A stretch of 64,000 bases of DNA from NCBI GenBank assembly GCA_003254925.1, contig QANZ01027534.1:37892-101891 (forward strand), read 5' to 3'. The translations under genes were made by a program, and so were the position numbers. The stretch's first letter is position 1. Every line of letters starts with the position of its first letter. Under the pieces are notes generated by a model that worked only from the letters and a program-made list of their open reading frames with translations, was not told the DNA's origin and ran no database searches. Below, in pieces: positions 10,321 to 21,761 of the stretch. Origin of the DNA: Chamaecrista fasciculata. Lineage: Eukaryota; Streptophyta; Magnoliopsida; Fabales; Fabaceae.

Positions 10321-13091
10321 GGTCAACTACGCTTAACTTTTTTCCCCCCCATTATAGCTGGTACCTGTGGCTCTTTGTGGTGTTCTTTCTGCTGCTAAAT
10401 ATTGAAGGTAAAAGTTGCTCCTTTGCAAAAAAATGTGTAATAAGGTTTCCTTTATTACACAATACCAGTTTAAAAATAAAATCCATTTGTAAATTTTTAA
10501 TGCAGGGTGGCACACTTATTTCTGGCTAGCTTTTCTACCATTGATAGTAAGAATTTCCAAGTGGTTATTTGTTAATTAGCACTTGAGATGAAGAATGTGA
10601 TGATAATTAGTAGGGTTTTGAGTAAACTTAGTCCTGAAAGATACACGAGTTGACAATACATTTCCTAAAGTCTAGTTTACACATTTTAGACCTTCGAAGT
10701 CATAAGTGTAATACATTTTAGTCCCTTAAATCTATTTTTTAGGGACTAACTTGTGAGGATAAAACAACTAAAATGTATTGATTCAATGATTTTCAGAAGT
10801 TAAATGGTGTAAACTTGACTTTCAAGGATTGAATTATTTACTTGTATATCTTTTAAGGAGCAACATATATATATATATGTTTATTCATTTTATATTCATT
10901 CACCTGAATGACATTACAGCTTCTGCTTCTCGTGGGGGCGAAGTTAGAGTTCATAATATCGCGCTTGGCTCAAAATTTGTTGAAGAGGGAAGAGGAAGAT
11001 GAGGAGGCTGCACAAGTTGGGGGAGCCATGAAGAGAAAGAAAGAACAAGCAGATGCAGCAAGAGTGAAGCCTTCAGATGAACACTTCTGGTTTAATAGAC
11101 CTGCTCTTGTGCTTGACTTGATTCACTTCATTTTGTTTCAGAACTCTTTTGAGATTGCATTTTTCTTCTGGATTTTGGTGAGTATTTATATGAAGATAAG
11201 TCTCTTTTTTCTTTTTCAAATCAAAAGCACACATAACTTTGGATTGCATTTAATATTGTTATAAAGAAACAGGATAAGTGTCAGTTATTTTTAAGTGTGT
11301 GTCTTTTAAACCCCTTGATCATCCAAAATTCTAACCAAAGTACTCACATGAATGTTAAGTTGATTAACAGTTTCATTGTAGAGTCTTTGTCACTTGTATC
11401 TTGAACAATTTTGTAGTGTTCCAAGACTATTACTATTCGAATATGATGTTAATTCGAATTTGGATTCCCTAAAGTGGGAATTTTTAATGCAATTTGTGCA
11501 ATTTAGAAAGAAATAGGAAGATGTAGAGATAGAAAGAGTGGGCCACAAAATTATAGCGTGTGTTATAGTAATAATTTTCCCCTTTTGCAGTGTACATATG
11601 GATTTGATTCATGCATTATGGAGAAAATATACTTCATCATCCCAAGACTGATAATGGGGTAATTAACATACTCTTTGGAAGTAAAAAAAGATAGAATCAT
11701 ACATAGAAGCATAATATAGTATTGCTGCTGTTAGAGTGTAAGTTGTGTACTCATCTCACTACTTTTTTATTGTCATGCAGTGTGATTGTTCAAGTATTGT
11801 GCAGTTACAGCACCTTGCCTCTCTATACTATTGTCACTCAGGTTAGATAATCTGTGGACATGTTTCCTCCTTTAGATTCATGCAGAGTTTTTAAAAGCAC
11901 AATATTAGATTTGATAAAACTTCCTTTATGTTTGGATGAGTGATCTTAGAAATCCTTGAACCCTTCTTTGAATTTTTCTCATAATATGTTTTGTAGCCAT
12001 TTGGTCATTGGTGTTAGAGTTGGAATCCAATCTAGGGCCATAATTTGTGTGATGTAATTTGGATCCTCTGAAACACTTTACAAGGGTAAAGTGGGAAAGA
12101 GATAGTAAGAGATAGAGAGAGAAACTTTACAAACAAAACTACTAACTATATGGGGACGATATATATGGGTTTGGACTTGCTGAAGTTAGTTTAGGGTAAA
12201 ATTCATAAAATTCTAATAAAATAATATTAAGTTGGAAATAAATGTGAGATAAAAATGTAGGAATGTGGGACACATATAATATTTTATAAAATTTTATTAC
12301 TCAAAGATTTAATGAGTAGAGAAAAGTGTACCTTAATCTATGATCTTCAAAAACTTGAAGAGAGTTTTATTTCTCTCTGCCCTTCTACTTTTCTTAGTTC
12401 TGTGATGGTTGAAAACTCCTTAGCCACTTAGGTCAAGTAGTAACCACACATTTTCTTTTTCTGAAGGAAGAGATATAGATTTTAAAAGCCCTACCAAACT
12501 CTAATGTCTTATAAGCCCAACAACCATCAGATTGGGTTTTCTTTTAATAGATCTGGTCCATTAGTCACATGGGTCACTTACAGAGATTATTAAAATAATC
12601 TAACACTTTATCCTAAACAAACTTTAGCTTATGGAAATTCGGGATCAATACCCCACCTCTATCTTCGAACTTCATAGAAATTTCACACATTAGAACTATG
12701 GAAGATCTTAACCTTTTGAGATGGTTGATTCTAGTCTAGTCTGTTTTTGAGTCTTGTTAGCTTGTAGGAGGAAATTGCAACAAGAGTCTAAAATTCAATC
12801 TAAATTACTCATCCAAATACACCCTCTCTTGGTTATCTTGTTTGGTTAAATCAGATGGGTAGCAAATTCAAGAGGGGCATGTTTGATTCAATGTTGGAGT
12901 CAACTCTGCTGCTTTGGGCTGAAAGTGGAAGAGCAAGTGATGCTTCTAGCACAAGGAGGACAATTTCTCACAGATTGGTCAAAGAACCAAGTCAACATCA
13001 TGTTCATTTTGATGAAAAGGCAATCACCATGATGGAAGGAGCTTCAAAATCAACACTTGAGCTTTCTCACATTGCCCAAACTTCTTTATAG
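6979..13091 (+). CDS. MLO family seven-transmembrane protein, MLO13/15-like
   Basis: MLO proteins are plant-specific plasma-membrane proteins with seven membrane spans and a cytosolic calmodulin-binding tail; different clades act in powdery mildew susceptibility, root thigmomorphogenesis and pollen. Fourteen exons join in frame: 6979-7098, 7886-7943, 8051-8268, 8786-8902, 9216-9273, 9375-9463, 9687-9761, 10081-10169, 10358-10407, 10506-10546, 10920-11177, 11591-11658, 11781-11841, 12855-13091, giving 512 residues. Recognisable stretches are the start MAEELNSSLEYTPTW, ELMLLGFISLLLTVSQG, LHHLHIFIFVLA, FFKQFYGSVTKSDY, KPSDEHFWFNRP and LCSYSTLPLYTIVTQMGS. The tail after the last span has a basic amphipathic segment with a Trp (LLLWAESGRAS), the expected calmodulin site. 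It resembles the MLO13/MLO15 branch most, from the exon-1 sequence and the GYWRRAAVV segment. The exon 5 donor is a weaker gtaatt at 9274; using gtaag at 9306 would introduce a TGA. Confidence 0.92.
7568..7800. repeat. MITE-like repeat in MLO intron 1 (copy A)
   Basis: This block shares a layout with 10617-10862: 'aaagatayaygagtt', then 'acattttagtccctta', 'ttttttaagggacta', 'gattttcag' and a closing 'atgtatc' or 'gtatatctttt'. The ends are roughly inverted. Two copies of one small element therefore sit in introns of the same gene. Boundaries are approximate. Confidence 0.55.
9795..10010 (-). mobile_element. tRNA-derived SINE remnant in MLO intron 7
   Basis: Read on the minus strand it begins 'ggttggtttgagtagtaga', followed by a degenerate B-box-like 'ggttttgagtttc', then 'gagagagctttacccc' and 'tagtccttttctagaccgt'. 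A second, more decayed copy occurs at about 13985-14130. The tRNA-like head and dispersed copies suggest a SINE; no target duplication was identified. Confidence 0.5.
10617..10862. repeat. MITE-like repeat in MLO intron 10 (copy B)
   Basis: Second copy of the element described at 7568-7800, with the same central 'tagtcccttaaatctatttt' and 'agggactaac'. Terminal sequences 'aaagatacacgagt' and 'acttgtatatctttt' are imperfectly inverted. It lies wholly within an intron. Confidence 0.55.
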
Positions 13092-13579
13092 CATACCTAA
13101 TATTGTTCTCAAGTCAACACAAGATTAAGGTAAATTTCATTTAGTATTTGTTATCTTGTTAACTGATAAGAAAATCGAACACATACATGGATATTATACC
13201 TGAAAATAAATACATAAAAATAGCTTGTTATTATTATTATTATTATTTTGGAAGTAGTTTTTCTTGGCCTACTATTCACTGGTATAAGGTTATGTTCACT
13301 GTGCAGGTGCTGAAGCACAATACCATGGAATGGTTGAATGAGTTGGGGTTTCCAACTAAAGAAGATTATCCCCAAAAAAAAAATAAATAAATAAACTTCA
13401 TCTTATCAAATGTATAAGCTTTCTCAGTTCATTATTATTCAATGGAAGAGAGAAACTCAAAAATTTGAAAGAAACCTCTTAAAAAGTGGCAAAAGTATTG
13501 ATAATTATGGTCAATCATGTAAGAAAAGAAAAATTAAAGTAATGGTATAAGCGTGATAAAAGTGCTATCTAATTTTTTT
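13092..13579 (+). other. MLO 3' flank, possible 3'UTR exon
   Basis: After the MLO stop there is a possible donor (aggtaaattt near 13128) and a possible acceptor (tgtgcag near 13307), so a spliced 3' untranslated exon could follow. The open frame at 13187-13390 shows no family features and includes a TTA repeat. I do not call a gene here. Confidence 0.35.
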
Positions 13580-13698
13580 GGCTTAAGTGCAATTTTGGTC
13601 CCATAACTATGACAAAGGTTTCATTTTGGTCCCATAACTTTTTTTGTTGCAATTTTGGTCCCATAACTATGACAAAGGTTTNNNNNNNNNNNNNNNNN
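13580..13698. repeat. One arm of a ggtccc MITE, ending in an assembly gap
   Basis: The unit 'ggtcccataactatgacaaa' occurs twice, with a third ggtcccataactttt unit between them. The sequence then runs directly into 17 Ns (13682-13698). The matching inverted arm is not present after the gap, which suggests that the gap collapsed a foldback element. Confidence 0.6.
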
Positions 13699-15068
13699 TT
13701 TTTTTTTTTTTCCGAGCAAAGACAAAAGAGCTATCTGATTACAAATTTACTTTTAGTCCTTTACATTCTCCAAATTAGCAAGTGTTAAGTTTTCTCAAAC
13801 TAACAGACTCATTACAAGTTATAATCCTCTAGCCTCTGTGCATTTTTGAATCTCTTAGACAAAAGTGCTAATATGTATAAATTTGTTATTTTCTAAGCAA
13901 AATTATCTACTCAATTTTAAAGAGTAGATCTAAACAACAAATATAGTCGACTAAGACTAAACCATATTCTTTTTTTGTATGATCACAAAATTTCTTTCAT
14001 TTATTTGTTTTACGGTCTAGACAAAGACTAATTCTTTTCAAGTTAAAGGTAAAACTCTCTTAATAAGAATATTTCATAACATCATCTACCACTTCAACTA
14101 ATCACTTGTCGGTACTATACTTATTTTTGTTTAGTGTCCTATTTGCATAAAGAGTGAAGGCAATAGTGATAACCATATCAACTATAAAATAAACAATGTT
14201 GTATACGATTTTGATTGTGCTGCCAAGGTCTTTTTTTCTTAAGAACCGGGCAGTATCCTCCGTCGATAATTAGAGATTAACCATTTTTTAGAGATCATTG
14301 AAATAGGTTTTATTTCTACCAACAAATCTTTTCTACTAAAATCTTTAATAATCAACCACTGCAACTAACAACTTTATAACAAACTAACAGATTCACTTCA
14401 CAGAGGGCTAAAACTACTATAAAACATTATTTTTTAATACTACTGTATCATCATATATATCATATATATATATATATATCTAATATTTTTATGTTATATA
14501 TGTATATATTATAAACTTTGGAAGTGAATATTCTGCACTTTTCATACGTACGTGCTGGTCAATACTGCATGTTGTTCATTTTTTAATATATTTTTTTTTG
14601 GGACTGATCATTTTTTAATATTTTGAATGTATATTAATGTGATGTACATGGGGATTGGGGAGTGACTTTTCTAATTTTGACTTATGTTTTTCAAATTATG
14701 TTAAATTAAATGTTTTATTCTCTTAATTTTATTTAAAGACTTAAACGGTGACGAGACGAACCTTTCATAGTTTCATTAGTTCATGATTCATAAACTTACA
14801 AAACTACAGATTCTGCATTAATTGTGTGAGTCGTTCATGTTCATGTAACTGCATATTCATTTATTTATCTATTTAGAATTGCGCGCTTAATTAATTAAGC
14901 AGGTAACAGAAAAATCCAATTCCTGAGAATCCATGGAGAACGAAGAAGTGGAAGATCGGAAAAATGCTCGGAATAATTGCGCATTGCTCTAATAAACACT
15001 AATAAGGGAATCATCGGTACGCGCATTATCGCCGGCGCCGTCGTCGGTGGTGGAAACTTGTTCCGGCT
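13699..15068. other. Intergenic DNA and NHX 5' leader
   Basis: AT-rich spacer with a decayed SINE-like remnant (about 13985-14130, minus strand, sharing 'acggtctagacaaagacta' with the MLO intron copy) and a (TA)n tract at about 14454-14479. The last 150 bp are GC-richer and probably form the 5' leader of the NHX gene. No other gene is visible. Confidence 0.5.
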
Positions 15069-18000
15069 ATGGAAGATGCGATTTCTCCGGCCGGCCAGGA
15101 GCAGCAAGCTGCTGGCGTAGGGATTCTCCTTCAGATCGTAATGTTGGTATTATCTTTCGTTCTAGGTCATATCCTTCGTCGCAAAAAGATATACGTCATT
15201 TCTGAAGCCAGTGCTTCTCTTCTTATAGGTATTTCTTCTTTAATTTCACATTTTCACGCTCATCGCTCGCTTCTGAGTTCTCACTTGCTTCCTTTATTTG
15301 TAGGATTGATTATTGGTGAATTAGCTAACATTTCAAAGACAGAAAACACTACTATCAGGTTATACATACATACATACATGATACATACATTGCAGTATTG
15401 TGTAATCACTCCACTTTTTGTAGGGTTCTTTAATTGTTGGGTAAATTACATTTTGGTACCTGAAGTATGAACGGATTCCACTTTGGTACTCTGTTCTTTC
15501 AAAAGTGACATTTTGGTACCTGTTTCATTAACATTAGTACTTTGGAGGTCATGTACATGGTAAAAAACACATAATCCACTATCCTAAACTCATATTTCAC
15601 GATTCAGTCTAAACACGATTCAGTATGTACCTGAAGACAAAGAATTTCATGTTTTTTTAGGCCGAATGGATTTTGTGTTTTTGACCATACACGTGACCTG
15701 CACATGCATTTTTCCGTCAAAAGATAATGGAAAAAGAATTTTGGGTATCAAAGTGCTAACGACAAATAGAAAATGGTACTAAAATGTCACTTTTAAAAGA
15801 ACAAGGTACCAAGGTGAAACCGGTCCATATCTCAGGGTTCCAAAGTGTAATTTACCCTTTATTATTTTCAGAGCTCATTTTTTTTCGGTTGTCGTTCTCC
15901 TTCAACTTCTACAGGGCGTGGTTCAATTTTCATGAGGAATTCTTCTTTATGTTCCTTTTGCCTCCAATCATATTATATCCTTACTCAATGTTGTTTTTCA
16001 TTAGTATTGTATTCTTATACTTAATAATATTATTTTATCTGTGTTATTTACTTGTCTCACTGGATATCCATACTGTTTTTTCTTAACTGTCAAGTTTACT
16101 CAGTCTGGATTCAGTCTCTCACCTGTAAGCCCCTCTGTAAATTTGTTTTTGGCCTTGTATTTTTCTCATTAACGCCATCTTTTTTGACTGTTTGATTGTG
16201 GTTTTGACAGAAACCTTTCTTCTTAAATTTTGGAGCAATCGTAACATTTGCTATATTCGGTACCTTCATAGCTTCAATGGTAACGGGTGTGTTAGTGTAA
16301 GTCTTTTTCTTGTTTTTATTTTTTCTCCCACAAAGCAGTTTTTTTCTTTTTGGTAGTTACTTGAGCTATCTCACGTGGTGGTTTATTAGGATTTATCAAT
16401 TTCATGCTAATGTAATTCTCCTATCAGCAGTTATCTTGGTGGATCAATCAGAATAATGTATAGACTTCCTTTTGTTGAGTGCCTAATGTTCGGCGCTCTC
16501 ATATCAGCAACTGATCCTGTTACTGTTTTGTCCATATTTCAGGTGATTTCCCCTTTTACCTTTGTATTTCTTCCATTTATATGATACTACATATACATGT
16601 TCTGAGTTCTGACTAGTCTTAAACCCAGTAAGCATGTCTTTGACAGCTTAAAGTAGGACTCATGAGCATTCCCCTGCGCATGCATGTTTGTTGACTATGT
16701 TAAAGCTGCTACATATTTCACACTGTTTGAAGCTTGAGCTTAGAGGATAATGAGGTTTACTTGATTACATTACATATATGAATGTCTAGATAGTTGTTAA
16801 TCATGTAAGTTACAGGAAAGAAGAAAAAATAAGGCCTAAATTGGGAAGAAGTCCGTGTCTTCTTGGGGATCTAGTATACAATGTGTCTGTGTCATCATGA
16901 AATGGATGAAGTGGGCGGGTCATATTCTGGAGTGAGAAGTTTATGTATTCCATTAAGAATTTCCTTGGCATTCTTGGTAGCCTAGCTGGTCTTTTCTTAG
17001 TGTTCCTCACAATTGGCACTAACCTTGACTTATTAGAAGCAATATTTAATTAATATGCAGTTTATTTCCTAGTTTCTATCCAAGTAGTGTGTCTATCTCC
17101 ATTGTCGTTGTTCTTTCTAATTCTTAGTACACCATTATACATGTAGTAACTATGCAATATCTGCTTGATTTGTTCCTAAGACATACTTTTCCCTGCTATT
17201 TTATCAGGAGCTTGGCACAGATGTTAACCTATATGCCTTGGTTTTTGGAGAGTCTGTTTTAAATGATGCGGTAAGTCTCAACACCTACTTTTCTTCTTTT
17301 ATGTCTTGTGGTGTTGTACGTCTGTTATATTAAGATGAATGGTGCTAATCGGCTTATCATTTTTTTCTTCTCCCTTTCTATTTGTGTCTTCTTTCTACCT
17401 GACCTCCTTCGTGTGCTATGGATAGATGGCAATCTCGCTGTACAGGTATCTGAACTTCTGATTACGCTTATCCATGGTGCTGGTTACTCAAGTATCATTA
17501 TTTAAGAGTTTAATTCTAACTCTTTTCTCACTATACAGGACAATGTCATTGATTAGAACTCACCCATCTGGACTAAATTTCTTCATGGTAGTTGTTAGCT
17601 TTGTAGAGTCTTTTGTTGGCTCAATGTCTGCAGGTCAGTGTTGACTAATTTTACATAATCAAATTACCTGTTATGATAGGACCTTGAATAGGTTTTCAAT
17701 TGACCTTTTGCATCAGCTGAACTCACCTGCAACACTTCACGTTTTTTCTTCTGTCATATGTTTTGTAACTTTTATCTTGGTCTTTTTTGGTCTCTATAAA
17801 GTTGATATAATGAGTGACAACTCTTGAGGCAGAAAAGAAGTGAGACTGTGAGAGAGAGTGACAGAGCATTATTGAAGGACTTTGTCATAATGAACTTATA
17901 TACTAATTGTATTATTTGCAAATTGTCATTTTATGATATTCCAGCTCAAAGTATTGTTATGTTTAAATATTTTTAAGTAGCTATTCTTTTGGTGGTTCTA

Positions 18001-21000
18001 CAGGTGTTGGAGTTGGATTTTTATCTGCTTTGATATCCTTTTTAACTCACTTTGTCCTTATGATTTTCAGTATAACTAATTAGAGATTTAAAAGTCAAAA
18101 TATATTGTGAAACCTTAACTATCAGAACCTGTTTAAGTATGCAGGGTTGGATGTTGACAAGTAAGTATTTAGTATTTGTTCACTGTCTTTGATGACTTAT
18201 ATCATATCTGGAATATAATGATTGGAGCAATTTTATGGTTCTATCCAGTCTTCAGAACTTGGAGAGCTGTCTTTTTGTTCTTTTCCCTTATTTCTCGTAA
18301 GAAATCTCTCTGGATCATTTCTTCATGACTTTGCCTCAGAAGCATCTCGAATTATATTCCAGATACTAGGTGCAAGTAAGTGAAACTATTTTCTTCTTAA
18401 GGTACATGCTTGCAGAAGGTCTTGGCTTATCTGGCATTGTATCAATACTGTTTACAGGAATAGTAAGTACAAGTTATGCTTCTCGTGTTTTATTTAAAAA
18501 TTCTTGTGCTACCTTATTGTAATGAGGATCTTGGTGCTCTGTTTTAGCTCATGAAGCGTTATACATATTCAAATTTGTCAGAAAGTTCTCAAAGATTTGT
18601 CTCTTCTTTTTTTGAGTTGATCTCATCTTTGGCAGAGACATATGTGTAAGGATTAAGGAAGATTCCATTTTCTATACATTTATTTGTGTAGTTATGTATT
18701 TCTGTCAAAATGATGCATCTACACCTTTTTTATCCTATGATCTACAGATTTATATATATGGGCTTCGATATTCCTTTGGAGACACTTAACTGGTCACATT
18801 TCGGATTTATATTCTTCTCCATTGTATCCTTTCTTTTCCCCTGTAATTTTGTACCAGAAATTTGGATTGTAGTGATTTCTATCATCTGTACATTTTTTTT
18901 ATTCATTGTTCTCTTCCTCAACTCACTTGGTAACACCTTCAGATATTCATTGGGGCTGCAAGGTATTTGTGCCGTTATTGTCATTAGCATAGGTGTTTGA
19001 TTAAGTTAGTCTACTGAAATATCTACCTGCAACTACTTAAGACTCTTACACTTTGGCTTCACATTATGTTTAAATATTTCCTTTTTACTTACTAGATTAA
19101 CCTAGTCACTTCATGCAGGGCAGCAAATGTCTTTTCTTGTGCATATCTGGTCAATCTGATCAGACCTGCACGTAAAAAGATTCCTCCAAATCATCAGAAA
19201 GCACTTTGGTATAGTGGTAAGGAAAACATAAATCATTGATTACACTATGAGAGTTTGATTGGCTGTGTCAAAAAATTTAAAAAAGAAAACTGCTTCTTGC
19301 TTTTGGTTATTATTTTGTTGTTTTGGCTAAATTTTGTGTATTATGAACATGAGTAGGACTTCGAGGGGCAATGGCCTTTGCCCTTGCTCTGCAATCAGCT
19401 CATGATCTTCCAGAAGGACATGGCCAAACCATATTTAATGCAACTACAGCAATAATTATTTTGACGGTGGGCATGCTCATTGTAGTCTGTGATTCAACCT
19501 ATCATCGAACATTTTTATTTAACAAAACAATTTCACAGATTCAGTGTTTGTCTAGATTGGGTATACTGTAAATATTAAACAATATTCTCACATTTAGTAT
19601 CCATGCATATCTATTAATGTTCCTTGCACTCCACTACTTGTGCTATACTGGTGTCACGTATAGATTCTCAAAAGAACAGTGTTCTTTTTTATCAGGTATT
19701 GTTTTTAACATAGCAAAACAGCAGCTCTGTCTTTTCAGCATATAGTGCTACCTGACACTCCCCTATGAAAGTAATTGACCTTATTAATTTGTATGGATAG
19801 GAACTACACGAATTGTATAGAATGGGAAAGGAATTTCAATGTTGAAAATATTTCTGGAGATGTTAATTTTAACCATCTCTGGGCAGATGATAAGTATAAT
19901 ATTACTTCTATGTTTAAATTCCTATATAAATTATTTGTAAGCGGTCAAAAGTTTTCTTTTCCCCTTTCTTTTAATCTTCAATCTTCATTTCTAGCAGTAT
20001 TTTGGACATTAAAATTTATCTTTGCTGTTTCAGGTATTACTAATTGGTGGTTCAACGAGTCACATGCTGGAAGCTCTGGATGTTGTAGGTGAAAGTATTG
20101 ACATTGATAGTCCTCTGAGTCCTGCAGGCACTATGGTATGTTTTGCAACATATAATTTACTTATTTCAAATGTTTAATATAAATGCACCATGCTTGAGTA
20201 ATGACTGGGATTAATGTTCTTCTAGAATTTATTTAAATCTGCATGCTCTAGTTGGATTTAAGAATCCAATTTCGGTTATGAATCTTTGTAATAGAATGTT
20301 TACTTACAAGTTCAACACAGTCAGTTTTGATAGTATCATTTATTCTTATGAAGGATATATGTTTAGCCTAATTCACATTTACATGTTTCCTTCCACAAGA
20401 ACTTAGAAGAAAATGATGGTGATATCGATCCTTTTGACGACGAGGAATCATCGTCAGGGAACAAAATCAAGAAGAAGCTGAAAGAATTCCAAAAGAGGTA
20501 TCATCTGGATTCTGAGTTTTGATACTGAAAATATGGTTAAATTAATATATATATATATATATATATCTTTTTTTATAATGATCCATCAATTTTCTTTCTC
20601 TCATTGGCATTGCTTCTCCTTTGCAGAACTGGATCCTTTACAGCTCTAGATAGAAACTACCTCACGCCATTCTTTACAAGTCAAAATGAAGATGATATGG
20701 AAGAATGTAAGTTTAACTTGTCATTGATATCTATTTAAAGTATTGTAAAATTCTCAGTTCACAGGTCTAGGTTATGGTTTAGATCTCCCTCTGATGGTCA
20801 TTCTCAAACGTATGAACTACTTGATTTTGGATTCAATTGAACTTGGATGTATTTCTCTCTTATACATTCATGTTCAAAGATTATGTAATTTCCTGTCAAT
20901 GAATTTGAAGTGGCATATCAATTTTATGTGTTGAACTGTAAGTCCATAGCATTTTGTAACCTCATGTCTTTTCCTGAGGCTTTTGAAACTACGCTTCTTA

Positions 21001-21309
21001 CCAAGTTGTAATCGCTTAGCCATTGTCAACTTGCAAGTTTTCATGGAATGTTTATGAGCATTGTGATTCTAATATTACTTTAAGTATCATGCTAACTTTT
21101 TTGGCTAAACAACAATAACAACAACAATCAAAGCTTATTCCCACTAGCTAGGTGGGCTATATGGATTAAATTTTTTTACTAGAGTAAATTAATTTTGTTT
21201 TGACACAATATTACTACCCTAACCCATGGTTCTTCTTGCAGCCAAACTTTTGACTGGTGGTAGAAGTCATAAAGCAGGCTTCCATGACGATAACCTGAGT
21301 CCTTCATAA
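15069..21309 (+). CDS. Endosomal Na+(K+)/H+ antiporter, NHX5/NHX6 type
   Basis: NHX5/6-class antiporters exchange Na+ or K+ for H+ in the Golgi, trans-Golgi network and prevacuolar compartments, controlling lumen pH and vacuolar trafficking. Twenty-two exons join to 531 residues: 15069-15228, 15304-15358, 15915-15974, 16100-16124, 16211-16296, 16431-16542, 17208-17270, 17426-17445, 17539-17633, 18004-18032, 18129-18160, 18249-18296, 18402-18462, 18548-18645, 18748-18823, 18943-18962, 19119-19216, 19357-19466, 20034-20135, 20400-20497, 20627-20706, 21242-21309. Visible motifs are the amiloride-site motif [12 protein letters not shown] (81-92), ATDPVTVLS (Asp157), FGESVLNDA (Asn185-Asp186), and [13 protein letters not shown]. 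The tail is acidic and hydrophilic, as in the endosomal branch. Introns 3 and 10 are U12-type AT-AC introns; without them the conserved FQSGF and SALLFKYAG segments cannot be made. Three exons are only 20-25 nt. A Copia-like element begins 76 bp after the stop. Confidence 0.95.
15439..15857. mobile_element. Mutator-like MITE in NHX intron 2
   Basis: The ends are inverted: gggtaaattacattttggta at 15439 and a matching 'ccaaagtgtaatttaccc' ending at 15857. Inside, 'ggtacc' units are repeated in both orientations. The flanking 9-mers ttaattgtt and tttattatt match at 7 of 9 positions, consistent with an old 9-bp target duplication. The same family is better preserved at 45916-46336. Confidence 0.75.
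15975..16099 (+). other. U12-type AT-AC intron (NHX intron 3)
   Basis: The intron begins ATATCCTTAC, a close match to the U12 donor ATATCCTT, and ends GTTTAC. A branch-site-like TTTTCTTAAC lies about 13 nt before the end. Joining 15974 to 16100 completes a Phe codon and gives PPIIFQSGF, the expected family sequence. No GT donor near 15974 does this. Confidence 0.93.
18033..18128 (+). other. U12-type AT-AC intron (NHX intron 10)
   Basis: The intron starts ATATCCTTTT, the canonical U12 donor, and ends in CAGAAC. The branch-site match AACCTTAAC is at 18111-18119. The intron is only 96 nt. Joining the flanks gives ...[13 protein letters not shown], expected for this family. Confidence 0.94.
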
Positions 21310-21385
21310 ATTCATTGTCATCCCTGATGCTCAAGCAATTTATAGAGACATCTTCGAGAAATTGGCAAAATACAAGAACAAGAAC

Positions 21386-21700
21386 TGTTGACATGGCATT
21401 TTAGCTCCAATAATATTTTGTTATCTTTATAAATTTGAATAAGTCATCTCTAAGAGATATTGGTTGTTAGGGTATTTAATTTATTTTATTTTTATAATTA
21501 AGATTTAAGATTATTGTTATCTTCACATTTCAGTTTGAATTTTCTAACCTAGAAAATTAGGGAGTTTGTTATTTCTTATCTTCTATAAATTATTATCAAG
21601 TCATGAATAAAATGAAATCAGATTTTAACCTTTTCAAAAAACTCTCCTTTCTCTCTCTCCCAAATTTAAAATTCTGAATCCTTCTCTGAAAAAACCAACA
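21386..21700 (+). repeat. 5' LTR of the Copia-like element
   Basis: Begins TGTTGACATGG and ends CCAACA; it directly precedes the primer-binding site. The first ~130 bp recur at 23422-23553 with a few differences, including 2 extra bases (GT) after GACAT in the 3' copy, so the insertion is not brand new. Confidence 0.8.
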
Positions 21701-21761
21701 ATTGGTATCAGAGTCATAGTTGATCTTTCGGAATTAAACACCATTTTTCAATCCACCAAAA

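Noticed and set aside
13187-13390. Sixty-seven-residue frame after MLO
   Set aside because: Contains a translated TTA repeat and shows no conserved motif; at most part of a 3' untranslated exon.
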